DNA of 64,000 bases from assembly GCF_947179165.1 (NCBI RefSeq), contig NC_077239.1:65199134-65263133 (forward strand), written 5' to 3'. This DNA is from Solanum dulcamara. Taxonomy: Eukaryota > Streptophyta > Magnoliopsida > Solanales > Solanaceae. How positions within the stretch are numbered: the stretch's first letter is position 1; every line of letters starts with the position of its first letter. Below, piece after piece: positions 1-9,470 of this stretch. The notes beneath the pieces are model-generated. The model saw nothing but the letters and a program-made list of their open reading frames with translations. It did not search any database and was not told where the DNA came from. The position numbers and the translations under genes are program-made.

Positions 1-1493
1 CGAGAGTCAGCTGAAGAATACAAGTTGCTACCTCTTAAGCGTCCAGAAACTCGGCTGATCAAAAGAGTACTAAGAGCAAGAGGTATCGGTTTTACATCCT
101 ACATGAATGTAGAAGCAAGGGGTGAGCACCAACAACACAGTACTCAGCAAAATGGAAACTAAACCCTAAGTAAAGCAATGCAGAACACAAATACTCTTGA
201 CATCCCCACCACAATTCTCCACAACTACACACCTGCACTCAGACAACCCAATTTATATAATTTATATCATAATTATACTAAAATACTTGACAGTCCACAA
301 GTAGAAATACGTTTCCGTTCTCACCAACATACTCAGGCAAATATAGGAAATCTCAAATCATAATCAATCACAAGATGAAATATATGCAAACGCAATGTCA
401 GATAATCATAATGTATGTATGTCCTATGATACACATCCGTTGATCACCTCAGAATAGAACCCATGGGGGCCTCACATAGACCATGTATCCACCGAAAAAG
501 ATCTCTGCGATAATATCTATCGGAAGAGACCTCGGTCGGTGGAAGAAATCTCAGCAAATCACCTAGACCAGTAGAAACCTCGGTCCCAATATCCAGTGCC
601 TCACTCATATCATTCCTCAGCCATCACAAATATAATATATGAACAAGTAATGAGTGAAACAAGATAAATATTAACATAAGATGTCATATGCTCCACAATC
701 ACACAATAGATCAATGCTTCGTAATTCACAACACTTATAGATAATTATCCTTATTTAAATTTTACCATCACACTTCAACTCATATAATTCATTTCAATTT
801 AATGACACTGCACACCCTAATCCCCTCACATAGAAAAATACAAGGTTCAACATGCTTAATAAAGGTTAGAATTCTACAAGCCTTAGCCAAAGGTCACGAA
901 CAATCCAAACTCAAAATTTTTCCCCTCCGACAATATTCCAAATCACCATAATATAATCAAATATAGACTCACAATCACATTTCGAATCTATTGACACTAA
1001 AATCAAGCAATTTGGGTGAAAATGGTAAAATGGTCAAAACTTTCATATCGAAAATTGAACTCGGAATATGATTATTTTTAGATGAAAATGTTCCTCAAGT
1101 AATCAGAAATCTACTGGTGAAATCCATTTAAATAATGGAGTTAAAATGAGTTGGAAATCAATAGAAAACTAAATTTGCATTGTCCTTGAAAAACCCAAAT
1201 TTCTCCAACTCAAAATCACGAATTTCATGTATAAAAATCCAAATAAGTAATAGGTAATCAAGAAAATAGGTTAGAATAGCTTACCCAATGTTTTTCCCGC
1301 AAGAAACCCCTTCCAAATCGCCTATTCAAAGCTTGGAAACTCAAAAATAGTGGGCAATGTCTTAAACCCCAACTAAACAGTGTTCAGACAACTTTTGTTC
1401 TCCGCGAACGCGGATAACTTACTCCACGAACGCGGAGACAATAGATGCTTCACTTCGTTAAAAATATCAAAAATGACCTTCAATGTCATTACA
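1..1493 (-). repeat. Element 1 3' LTR, partial and internally deleted
   Basis: It aligns collinearly with 13249-15396: the same start near a CGAGAGTC motif and the same end ATTACA at 1488-1493. The window begins inside the LTR. Against the other LTR it lacks about 0.7 kb: after the GAACGCGG cluster near 1405-1455 it jumps to AAAATATCAAAAATGACC, while the other copy continues from about 14660 to 15354. The Met-Gln-Asn-Thr-like reading frame at 178-363 recurs at 13426-13608; it is a shared LTR segment, not a gene. Confidence 0.8.
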
Positions 1494-1968
1494 TCATCCA
1501 CTACTAAAAATTATGTTCATCCTCGAACATAAAATAAGTGACATACTTAGAGTCTCAAAAGGATGGGGGTAACGGGTCCGCATGTCTGTCTCTAACTCTC
1601 AAGTAGCCTCCCCCACAGATCGATGCCGCTACTGAACCTTTGCCGAAGCTATCTTCTTAGTCCTTCATTTTCTGACCTGCTGGTCCAAAATGACTACAAG
1701 CTCCTCCTCATATGTCAAATCTGGGCTAAGCTCAACCGAATCATGGGAAATCACATGAGACTCATCTAGAATGTACGTCGTAGAATTGAGACATGAAATA
1801 CTAAATGTACAGAGGATATACTAGATGTCAAGAAAAGTATGTAGTCCACCTCTCCCACTCGATCTAAGATCTCAACAAGGCTAATAAACCTAGGGCTAAG
1901 GTTGCCCTTCTTTTCGAACCTCATGACACCCTTCAAGGGTGAGACCTTCAAACATACCTAATCCCCGA
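1494..1968 (-). pseudogene. Element 1 integrase C-terminus and chromodomain (decayed)
   Basis: The minus strand reads PLKGVMRFEKKGNLSPRF, EILDRVGEV and SSVHLVFHVSILRR, the conserved tail of plant chromovirus integrase. It then reads YEEELVVILDQQVRK, KIASAKVQ, RHRSVGEAT and ELETDM, a recognisable chromodomain. At least three sense codons are now stops, including the Trp expected after GEAT. It is separated by the LINE from the rest of integrase at 8287 onward. The chromodomain is thought to guide integration to heterochromatin (family knowledge). Confidence 0.8.
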
Positions 1969-1970
1969 CT

Positions 1971-4580
1971 ATGAATAAAGTTATTTCAAAGATCCTATGT
2001 CTCAGACTTGCTCCTATTCTTCCTCAACTGATCTCTGAAAATCAGTCAGGTTTTGTTAAGGGAAGAAGTATAGCTGAAAACATAATGTTGGCACAGGAAA
2101 TCACTCATAGCATTAAAAAACCAAAGATGGGAGATAATGTTGTGATCAAATTAGACATGGCCAAAGCCTATGACAGGGTGTCCTGGTCATTTATATGTCT
2201 AGTCATGAGAAGGTTTGGATTTGGAGAAGGATTTATTGACATGGTTTGGAGACTTATGGCTAATAACTGGTATTCAGTTATTGTGAATGGAGGTAGGCAT
2301 GGTTTCTTCCACTCTACAAGAGGCCTCAAACAGGGAGATCCATTATCCCCAGCCCTATTTATTTTAGGTGCTGAGGTACTATCAAGAATGCTCAATAATC
2401 TTCATCAACACCATTTGTACAAAGGTTTCCACATGGAGAAGAAAGGTCCATTGATTAATCATTTGAGCTTTGCTGATGATATAATCATTTTCACTTCAAC
2501 ATGTAGTAACTCTCTCAAGCTGATCATGAAGACACTGGAAGTGTATGAACAGACTTCAGGCCAGCTTATTAACACACAAAAGAGTCAGTGCATGATCCCT
2601 CTGAATACTGATCCTGAGATCACTGAAAGGGTCACTTCTACCACTGGTTTCAAAACAACTCATGGCCCTATTACCTACTTGGGTTGCCCCTTATATATTG
2701 GAGGTCAAAGGATCATATACTTTACTAGTATGGTGTCCAAAGTAACATCCAGAATTAGAGGATGGCATACCAAAATTCTCAGTTATGGGGGGAGAGCTGC
2801 TCTTGTGAAGTATGTGTTGCAGTCCCTCCCAATTCATCTCTTATCTGCTGTGATTCCAACTGCCACTACACTCAAACAAATAAAGTCCCTAATAGCAAAT
2901 TTTTTTTGGGGATGGGACAAAGAAAAAAGAAAATACCATTGGGCATCATGGGAGACCCTCAGCTACCCAACAGATGAAGGAGGTGTTGGCATGAAAAATC
3001 TGAAAGATGTCTGCCTAGCAATGCAATATAAACAATGGTGGAATTTTAGGTCTAAGAAGACTCTATGGGGGAGCTTTCTGAGGGCCAAGTATTGCCAAAG
3101 GGCAAATCCAGTAATCAAGAAATGGGACACTGGTCAATCAATTATGTGGAAACACATGATGACAAACAAAGCTGAGATTGAGCCTCATATACAGTGGCAC
3201 CTTAACTCAGGCTCTTGCAGCTTTTGGTGGGATGATTGGTTAGGAATTGGCCCCCTAGCTTATCACAAAGACTGTCTACCTAGACTTAACAATACCACTG
3301 TCTCCAAGTTCCTGAAGAATGGAGAATGGGATGAAGAGAAGGTGAGGCAACATGCACCACAGCATCTGATACAGAAGATTCTAAATGTTTCCTTCAAGTA
3401 CCAACCTGACCTCCCAGATACAGCCTACTGGAAGCTGAATTCAGATGGAAACTTTACATGTGCTTCAGCTTGGAACCAAATCAGGCCAAAAAGGAACAAA
3501 ACCATGACAGACAATAATATATGGCACAAGAATATACCCTTCAAAATATCCTTTCTTATCTGGAGAGCTCTCAGAAGCAAGTTGCCCACCAATGAAAATA
3601 TTGAGCACTTTGGTCATGCAGCTGCTCAGTGTTCTTGTTGCTACAGGCCAGGATGGGATACTATAGATCACATTTTTATCTCTGGACACATGGCTAGTCA
3701 CATATGGAAGTATTTTTCTGACTGTTGGGGTATACAACACAGCAGCAACCCAATGAGGAGCAATATGATGAAATGGTGGCTGGCTAAACCAAATAATGAA
3801 GTCCATAAACTATTATTGCAAGCTACTCCTATATTTATTTGTTGGAACTTATGGAAGAACAGGTGTGCTAGTAAATATGGTGGCAAAAAGTCTAGCAGTA
3901 CTAGAGTGAAATTCTCAGTCATCAAAGAACTCTACATGCTGATCTTCACAGATTTCCCTTACATTAGTTGGCCAAATGACTGGAAGGAGCTAATAGCTAT
4001 GGTGGAAAGATGCAGCCATGAAATGAAAATCATCCAAGTCAGTTGGCACAAACCAGCATACCATGTGGTTAAACTGAATACTGATGGAAGTGCCTTGGAT
4101 AATCCTGGAAGAATTGGAGCTGGGGGTATCCTAAGAGATCATAAAGGAAACATCCTTTATGCATTTGCTGCACCACTTGGAATTGGTTCTAACAACCAAG
4201 CTGAGGTACAAGCTGCAGTCATAGGCATTACTTGGTGTATTCAACATGGCTACAGCAGGGTTCTACTGGAGGTTGATTCTGAATTACTTGTGAAATGGTT
4301 AAAACAAGAGATCACATCTCCCTGGAACATCAGGAAATACATCACAAACCTGCAGGAGATGATCATAATGCTGGATCTCTTTCAATGTAAGCACATCTAT
4401 AGGGAGGCTAATTTTGTTGCTGATACACTCTCCAAGCATAGCCACAGTGTAGATAGCATGGCTCAATTCTACAGTGTTCAACAGCTTCCTAAGGAAACAA
4501 GAGGATATTACATCCTAGACAAGATGGGGATGCCAAATTTTAGGAGGACAAAACTGAAGAGGATCAAACAACCTCCTTGA
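1971..4580 (+). CDS. LINE ORF2 fragment: reverse transcriptase, zinc-binding RVT domain, RNase H
   Basis: Open for 869 codons. Residues 1-35 match RT block 1-2 (ISENQSGFVKGR); then LDMAKAYDRVSW at 61-72 with the first catalytic Asp, LKQGDPLSPALF at 119-130, and FADD at 167-170, the catalytic pair. Around residues 518-570 is the zf-RVT region (IPFKISFLIWRALRSKLP, then CSCC and a His). Residues about 700-825 form an RNase H of the kind carried by many plant L1 elements, with D705 (NTDGS), E745 (NQAEV), D769 (EVDSE) and D818 (VADTL) all present. The start ATG is only the first Met after the truncation; the real ORF2 began far upstream. All visible catalytic residues are intact, but the missing endonuclease and 5' promoter mean it cannot move by itself. 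Confidence 0.9.
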   Translation: MNKVISKILCLRLAPILPQLISENQSGFVKGRSIAENIMLAQEITHSIKKPKMGDNVVIKLDMAKAYDRVSWSFICLVMRRFGFGEGFIDMVWRLMANNWYSVIVNGGRHGFFHSTRGLKQGDPLSPALFILGAEVLSRMLNNLHQHHLYKGFHMEKKGPLINHLSFADDIIIFTSTCSNSLKLIMKTLEVYEQTSGQLINTQKSQCMIPLNTDPEITERVTSTTGFKTTHGPITYLGCPLYIGGQRIIYFTSMVSKVTSRIRGWHTKILSYGGRAALVKYVLQSLPIHLLSAVIPTATTLKQIKSLIANFFWGWDKEKRKYHWASWETLSYPTDEGGVGMKNLKDVCLAMQYKQWWNFRSKKTLWGSFLRAKYCQRANPVIKKWDTGQSIMWKHMMTNKAEIEPHIQWHLNSGSCSFWWDDWLGIGPLAYHKDCLPRLNNTTVSKFLKNGEWDEEKVRQHAPQHLIQKILNVSFKYQPDLPDTAYWKLNSDGNFTCASAWNQIRPKRNKTMTDNNIWHKNIPFKISFLIWRALRSKLPTNENIEHFGHAAAQCSCCYRPGWDTIDHIFISGHMASHIWKYFSDCWGIQHSSNPMRSNMMKWWLAKPNNEVHKLLLQATPIFICWNLWKNRCASKYGGKKSSSTRVKFSVIKELYMLIFTDFPYISWPNDWKELIAMVERCSHEMKIIQVSWHKPAYHVVKLNTDGSALDNPGRIGAGGILRDHKGNILYAFAAPLGIGSNNQAEVQAAVIGITWCIQHGYSRVLLEVDSELLVKWLKQEITSPWNIRKYITNLQEMIIMLDLFQCKHIYREANFVADTLSKHSHSVDSMAQFYSVQQLPKETRGYYILDKMGMPNFRRTKLKRIKQPP

Positions 4581-4614
4581 TTTGCATACCAATAATAGTA
4601 GTACAGAACTCCCT

Positions 4615-7600
4615 ATGTATAAATTCATAGGTAGGAGTTTTGTAAAGGGGACAATCTCCCTTACTTATTGCATTCCTAGAGCAATCAACCTACCCCTAGA
4701 GGTAAGGATTAGAATAGATAGCTTCTTTTTTCTTTTCATTCTTGCTTGTGTAGGTATCAGTAGATTTGGAAAATGGGAACCAACAATTGCAAGCCAGGCA
4801 AGGAAAGCTGTAGTGATGCAGCACAGGAACCAGCAATGGGAATCAGCAATCAGGAACCAACTACAAGTAATTAGAATATTGCAGAATTGCTTGTATGTGT
4901 GTTTTTCTGTTGGTGGGTGCAGGTACCATAGGGAGCTGGTTCTGAGTACAACTAAGGGTCCTCTCTTGGGAGAAGCCTGCAACAACATGCAATTTAACCT
5001 CATTTACTATGGAAGTCACATGGAGCTACAAAAGAGTCTCCAGCAGCCTGTACACCTATCCTTCTTGTTTGGCTTCTTGTCACTTGTCTTTACAGGTTCA
5101 AAGTATCTCAACAAAAGAGAAGCAACAACCTGGCATGCTAGGACTTCACCAAATATTCAGCCTCTCACTAATGCTAACACCTTCCCTGCAACACCTGTAA
5201 CTGAGATTCAGCAGGGTAAGATGTGCAGGGTGAGTTGCAGCAGGTGGACTTGTTCAATGCCCCCCAAACTTTGCAGGATGTTAGAATATATTATTTTGAC
5301 AAGCCCCAAGAAGTTTCAGCCCAAACGGATAATTGGAGGCGTTAGGCGAGCGACATGGAAACATTCAGCTGCCTTAGGCCTAAAGAGAGGGTCTTTAGTA
5401 ATTTGGACCCTCCAACTTGGGAAACAAGTCTTCAAACTTTTCAGGACTAAAGGAGAGGATACATATGCTAAATCCATAAAGTTTCAACCCAAATGGACAA
5501 TTGGAGACGTTAGTCGAGCGACTTGGAAAATGATAACACTCTCCAAAGCTCTTACTGAGGTCCCTTCTTTATTGCTAGTCTGTGTACATTATTTTTTGTT
5601 TGGGCTTGTTTGTTGTATTATTGCAGGTGTCTGGAGTAATATATTAGCATTCTTCAACAACAAATACATAGACAAGAGCACAAAAACAACTTCCAAACAC
5701 CCTGCAACCTCTAAGCTTCAGCAGGGCAGCAGGTGCAGGGTGTGGAGTAGCATGTGGACTTGTCCAATGCCCCCCAAACTTTGCAGGAAGTTAGAATATA
5801 TTATTTTGACAAGCCCCAAGAAGTTTCAGCCCAAACGGATAAATGGAGGCGTTAGGCGAGCGACATGGAAACATTCAGCTGCCTTAAGCCTAAAGAGAGG
5901 GTCTTTAGTAATTTGGACCCTCCAACTTGGGAAACAAGTCTTCAAACTTTGCAGGACTAAAGGAGAGGATATACATGCTAACTCCATAAAGTTTCAATTC
6001 AAATGGATAATTGGAGACGTTAGTCGAGCGGCTTGGAAAATGATAACACTCTCCAAAGCTCTTACTGAGGTCCCCTCTCTATTGATAGTCTGTGTATATT
6101 ATGTTTTGTTTGGGCTTGTTTGTTGTATTATTGCAGGTGTCTGGAGCAATATATTAGCATTCTTCAACAACAAATACATAGACAAGAGCACAACAACATC
6201 TTCCAAACCCCCTGCAACCTCTAAGCCTCAGCAGGGCAGTAGGTGCAGGGTAGGGAGTAACTTGTGGACTTGTCCAAAGTCTCCCAAACTTTGCAGGATG
6301 GTAGCATATATATTTTTGATAAGGCCCAAGAAATTTCAGCCAAAACGGATAATTTTAGACGTTAGGCGAGCGAGCTTGAAACAATCAGCTGTCTTAAGCT
6401 TAAAAAGGAAGAAATTTGCTAAATGGAAGCTCCAACTTGGGAATCAAGCCTTCAAACTTTGCAAGGCTAAAGTAAAGAATATATATGCAAACCTCATGAA
6501 ATTTCAGCTCAAACGGATAAGTGGAGACGTTAGTCGAGCGACATGGAAAATGCTAACAGGCTCCAAAATCCTATTTGAGATCCATTCCTCTCTACTAACC
6601 TGTATATGTCTATGCTTGTCTTTGGTTACTTGCTGTGTATTTGCAGGTTGTTGGAGACTTACACCAACATGCTTTAACATCAAAATCATAGAGGACAACA
6701 TCTGCAGCAGCTCAACACCTGCAGCAGCCCAACACCTGCAACACCTGCAGCAGCTCAACACTTGTTTGCTTTGTTGCTTGTCTTTGGTTGACTTTCTTTG
6801 CTTAGAACCTATTTGGCACTGCTATGAGGGCTGCAGTAACCTTGGGCTTATATGGAGTAGCACACTCAGCTGGCCAACCACACTCTCTATTATCAACACA
6901 CCCCAGCACCAACCTGCAGCAGACAAGGAACAAATCCAATCCACCTATGCCTTCTCTAATAACTCTAATAACACAACACTTGCAGCAGCTCCTTTCTTGC
7001 TGGTTCTTGTTTGTGGTGTAGATGCAGATGTCAGGATGAACTCATCAACATGTGTTTCCAACACCTACATAGAGCACAGCACAGATACAACCACCAAAAC
7101 AAATACCTTCACTAAGAGGCCTACACAAGGACTATGCAGAGCAGCAACTTCCTTCTGGATTTTGTGGTTGTTTGGTTGCTTGTATTTGGCTGTTTGTCTT
7201 GTTGGTTGTGTTTGTCTATGCAGGTACCTCAGCTTCACCCCCCTCCAGGAGAATGCATTGATCTCCATGACCAGTCATTCTCAGCTTCACCAATGCAGCT
7301 GGCAGACTGCTAAAAGGACTGCAGTATCTTGGGGCTGCTTTGGAGCAGCACCCTCAGCTTGCCAAACACATTCTCCACTACTAACACACTCCAGCAACAA
7401 CTCCATCAACCTGCAGCAGACAAGAAACATATACAAGTTTGTTGGTTTTGTTATTTTGTGCAGGTGCTCCAAGAGGCCTAACCACCTCAAAACAAAGACC
7501 AACAAGCAGCCTAGGGAACCTGCAGCCACCTGCAGATTGGCAGCCTTGGATGCATTCCATCAACAGCTGCAACAGCTCCACCAACTTGCAGCAGCCAAGG

Positions 7601-7746
7601 AACAAATACAAGCTAATGCTACAGCAGCTTGCACACCTCTTTGGTTGAATGTATTGTTGGTCTTGTTTGGCTGTGCAGGTACAGGTCTGCAGCAACCATA
7701 CATTTGGACCACCATGCAGCTACTTCCTTCCTTTCAACCTCCATAG
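4615..7746 (+). CDS. Very long open frame in the LINE tail, function unknown
   Basis: Downstream of the ORF2 stop (4578-4580), frame 1 is open from 4558 to the stop at 7744-7746. The first ATG is at 4615, 34 nt after ORF2, giving 1,043 codons. The frame overlaps the end of ORF2 by about 21 nt in a +1 register. The product would contain three 170-residue repeats, each with two related ~56-residue halves (KFQPKRI..GVRRATWK type), followed by a Gln/Thr/Pro-rich part. About ten hydrophobic Leu/Val/Cys/Phe stretches recur (for example FGLVCCIIAGVW). Against a real protein: between repeats 1 and 2 I count roughly five silent versus more than twenty amino-acid-changing differences, so no purifying selection is visible. 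I do not recognise the family. It may be a non-coding tail whose repeats happen to lack stops. Confidence 0.3.
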   Translation: MYKFIGRSFVKGTISLTYCIPRAINLPLEVRIRIDSFFFLFILACVGISRFGKWEPTIASQARKAVVMQHRNQQWESAIRNQLQVIRILQNCLYVCFSVGGCRYHRELVLSTTKGPLLGEACNNMQFNLIYYGSHMELQKSLQQPVHLSFLFGFLSLVFTGSKYLNKREATTWHARTSPNIQPLTNANTFPATPVTEIQQGKMCRVSCSRWTCSMPPKLCRMLEYIILTSPKKFQPKRIIGGVRRATWKHSAALGLKRGSLVIWTLQLGKQVFKLFRTKGEDTYAKSIKFQPKWTIGDVSRATWKMITLSKALTEVPSLLLVCVHYFLFGLVCCIIAGVWSNILAFFNNKYIDKSTKTTSKHPATSKLQQGSRCRVWSSMWTCPMPPKLCRKLEYIILTSPKKFQPKRINGGVRRATWKHSAALSLKRGSLVIWTLQLGKQVFKLCRTKGEDIHANSIKFQFKWIIGDVSRAAWKMITLSKALTEVPSLLIVCVYYVLFGLVCCIIAGVWSNILAFFNNKYIDKSTTTSSKPPATSKPQQGSRCRVGSNLWTCPKSPKLCRMVAYIFLIRPKKFQPKRIILDVRRASLKQSAVLSLKRKKFAKWKLQLGNQAFKLCKAKVKNIYANLMKFQLKRISGDVSRATWKMLTGSKILFEIHSSLLTCICLCLSLVTCCVFAGCWRLTPTCFNIKIIEDNICSSSTPAAAQHLQHLQQLNTCLLCCLSLVDFLCLEPIWHCYEGCSNLGLIWSSTLSWPTTLSIINTPQHQPAADKEQIQSTYAFSNNSNNTTLAAAPFLLVLVCGVDADVRMNSSTCVSNTYIEHSTDTTTKTNTFTKRPTQGLCRAATSFWILWLFGCLYLAVCLVGCVCLCRYLSFTPLQENALISMTSHSQLHQCSWQTAKRTAVSWGCFGAAPSACQTHSPLLTHSSNNSINLQQTRNIYKFVGFVILCRCSKRPNHLKTKTNKQPREPAATCRLAALDAFHQQLQQLHQLAAAKEQIQANATAACTPLWLNVLLVLFGCAGTGLQQPYIWTTMQLLPSFQPP
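5271..6700 (+). repeat. 510-bp tandem repeats (nearly three units) in the LINE tail
   Basis: The anchor TTGCAGGA.G recurs at 5271, 5781 and 6291, exactly 510 bp apart. TTGCAGGT recurs at 5621, 6131 and 6641, also 510 bp apart. Units 1 and 2 are very similar; unit 3 is much more diverged but has no net indel over at least 350 bp and loses similarity after about 6660. Each unit contains two related halves: AAGTTTCAGCCC at 5311 and AAGTTTCAACCC at 5479 are 168 bp apart. Both periods are multiples of three. Confidence 0.9.
6700..7740 (+). repeat. Degenerate CTGCAGCAG-rich repeats in the LINE tail
   Basis: Short CAGCAGCTCAACACCTGCAG blocks repeat at 6701-6765. Longer diverged blocks follow: the stretch around 6825-6935 (CTGCAGTAACCTTGGG, then CTGCAGCAGACAAGGAAC) is matched by 7310-7430 (CTGCAGTATCTTGGGG, then CTGCAGCAGACAAGAAAC). 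Between blocks are T/G-rich tracts ending in CAGGT (7222, 7460, 7675). This looks like an older expansion of the same building principle as the 510-bp units. Confidence 0.65.
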
Positions 7747-8199
7747 CTGGTAATCATGATGCTGATACAAAGGCACACTTCACCTGGATTTACTTGGTAC
7801 GACAAGACTAAAAGGAGCAAAGATGAAAGGAATTTCCCATCCCATGCGAGATAGAAGTTTCGTATGCTTGTTCTTCTTCAATGTAGCTATGTCTGGTACG
7901 TAGCATAGTTGAATAGGACTAGTGTAGGTTACTTTTCTTTTTTCTCATGGAAGGGGAGAGTCTCCCTCATTTATGCTTTCATAGTTGAATTGTACCGGGA
8001 GGAGTCCTCTCACAGGTTTAATGCTTTCTAGTTATAGTTAGTTTCTTTTTTGTATCGGGGATGAGTTAGCCGACCTTAATAGGTTAGCCGACTTATGAAC
8101 CACCATAGGATCGGAGGTAAGGTTTATGTCCCCCTCCTTGTATTTTTATTTTGATTATTTATGTTAAGGCTTGGGGGTGTTGCTTAACCCCTGACTGTG

Positions 8200-8221
8200 C
8201 ACGAGAGGTGGGAGCCTCGTG
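8200..8221 (+). other. Hairpin close to the LINE 3' end
   Basis: CACGAG (8200-8205) and CTCGTG (8216-8221) are perfect inverted repeats around a 10-nt loop, 16 nt before the poly-A tail. Terminal stem-loops are recognised by the RT of some LINE families; that role here is inference. Confidence 0.45.
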
Positions 8222-8235
8222 TAGGGTCTGTTCCC

Positions 8236-8237
<2 letters not shown>

Positions 8238-8286
<49 letters not shown>
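8238..8286 (+). repeat. Poly-A tail of the LINE (49 A's)
   Basis: An uninterrupted run of A marks the 3' end of the LINE copy. The following GGTCGAACC restarts integrase of element 1. Its purity suggests a young insertion, although a homopolymer of this length is also prone to assembly length error. Confidence 0.9.
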
Positions 8287-8288
<2 letters not shown>

Positions 8289-9470
8289 TCGAACCTACCT
8301 GTCAGCGTAGCTCTTTTGGATATTCTGAGTTGTCAACAACCTACCCTGAATCAGCCGAACCTGCTCCATAGCATCTCGAAGCAAATCAGTTTCTATGCTA
8401 TCCACCGCCACAGAATCAAACCATCCAATGGGTGATCTACATCTATGGACATACAAGGACTCAAAAGGAGCCATCTGGATGTTAGAATGATAACTGTTGT
8501 TGTAAGCAAACTCTGCTAGGAGAAAGTAATGATCCCATCAAGCACCAAAATTAATCATACATGCCCGTAGCATATCCTCAAGTACCTGAATAGTCCTCTC
8601 CATATTTCCGTCCGTCTGAGGGTGGAATGCGGTACTCATATCCAATCAAGTACCCAATCCACGTTGCATGGCCTCCCAAAACTGAGATCTAAATAATGAG
8701 CCCCAATCTGATATGATTGAAACAGGAACCCCATGAAGCCTAACAACTTGACTAATATAAATCTGAGCCAACCTATTCGTAGAGAAATTAACCTTAACTG
8801 GAATAAAATGAGCTGATTTGGTCAATCGGTCGACCACAACCAAAATAGAATCAAAACCTCCTATGGTAGTGGGTAAAGCTACCACAAAATCCATTGTGAT
8901 CCTCTCCCACTTCTAAGTGGGAATAGGCATCCTCTAAAACTCACCCTCGGGCCTCTGGTGCTCACACATAACTTGCTAGCATGTCAAACACTTGGACATA
9001 AACTCGGCGATATCCTTCTTTATACCTCAACACAAATAGTATTGACTCAAGTCATGGTATAATTTTGCTGCCCCATGATGAATAGAATATCTAGTGTAAT
9101 GGGCCTTCTCGAGTATCAATCTGACCAACTCACCCACCTTGGGCACTCAAATCGACTCCCAATCCTCAAAACACCTCAGAATCAAGCACTACCTCCTTGA
9201 TTTCAGCTTTCGTCACCTTATCTCGAATGAGGCACAACTTCTCATCCTCAAACTACATCTCTTAGATCTGATCCATCAAAGAAGAATGGGTCTCTATAAA
9301 AGCAATCACTTGGCCTTCATCAGAAAGATGCAATCTCACCAACCCATTGGCCAATCTCTGAACATCTCTAGCCAAGGGTCGCTCCTCAGCTCGAATAGCT
9401 GCAGGACTCCCCATGCTAGAAGTCTTCCTACTCAATGCATCGGCCACCATATTGGCCTTTCGGAGTGATA
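8287..9470 (-). pseudogene. Element 1 integrase (decayed)
   Basis: The minus strand carries the zinc-finger part near 8930-9080 (CLTCQ-type and EHQRPEGEF-type remnants) and the catalytic core at 8646-8894: MDFVVALPTTIGGFDSI, VDRLTKSAHFIPV, then LHGVPVSIISDWG, where the family has ISDRG, so the Arg after the second catalytic Asp is now Trp. The RNase H-to-integrase linker is at 9262-9450 (VADALSRKTSSMGS). Frames are broken between these parts. The C-terminus lies at 1494-1968, beyond the LINE. Confidence 0.8.

Larger units (their letters stand above)
1969..8286 (+). mobile_element. 5'-truncated LINE (L1-type, with RNase H) inserted in element 1
   Basis: It begins within the N-terminal part of RT, so ORF1, the endonuclease and the first RT block are absent, the usual result of incomplete target-primed reverse transcription. 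It ends in a 49-A tail (8238-8286). The host reading resumes at 8287 with GGTCGAACC, matching the uninterrupted paralogue at 33036, while the left flank stops near ACTATGAA. The target duplication cannot be fixed because both edges are A-rich. The uninterrupted RT frame and long pure A tail suggest a recent insertion compared with the surrounding element. Confidence 0.85.

Noticed and set aside
178..363. Conserved small open frame also present at 13426-13608
   Set aside because: Both lie at the same place in the two LTRs of element 1, so the match is explained by LTR identity, not by a gene.
7287..7695. Minus-strand open frames opposite the LINE tail
   Set aside because: They are antisense shadows of repeats that lack stops in several frames, with no recognisable protein.
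8151..8435. Open frame with a poly-Lys run
   Set aside because: It reads through the LINE poly-A tail into the neighbouring element.
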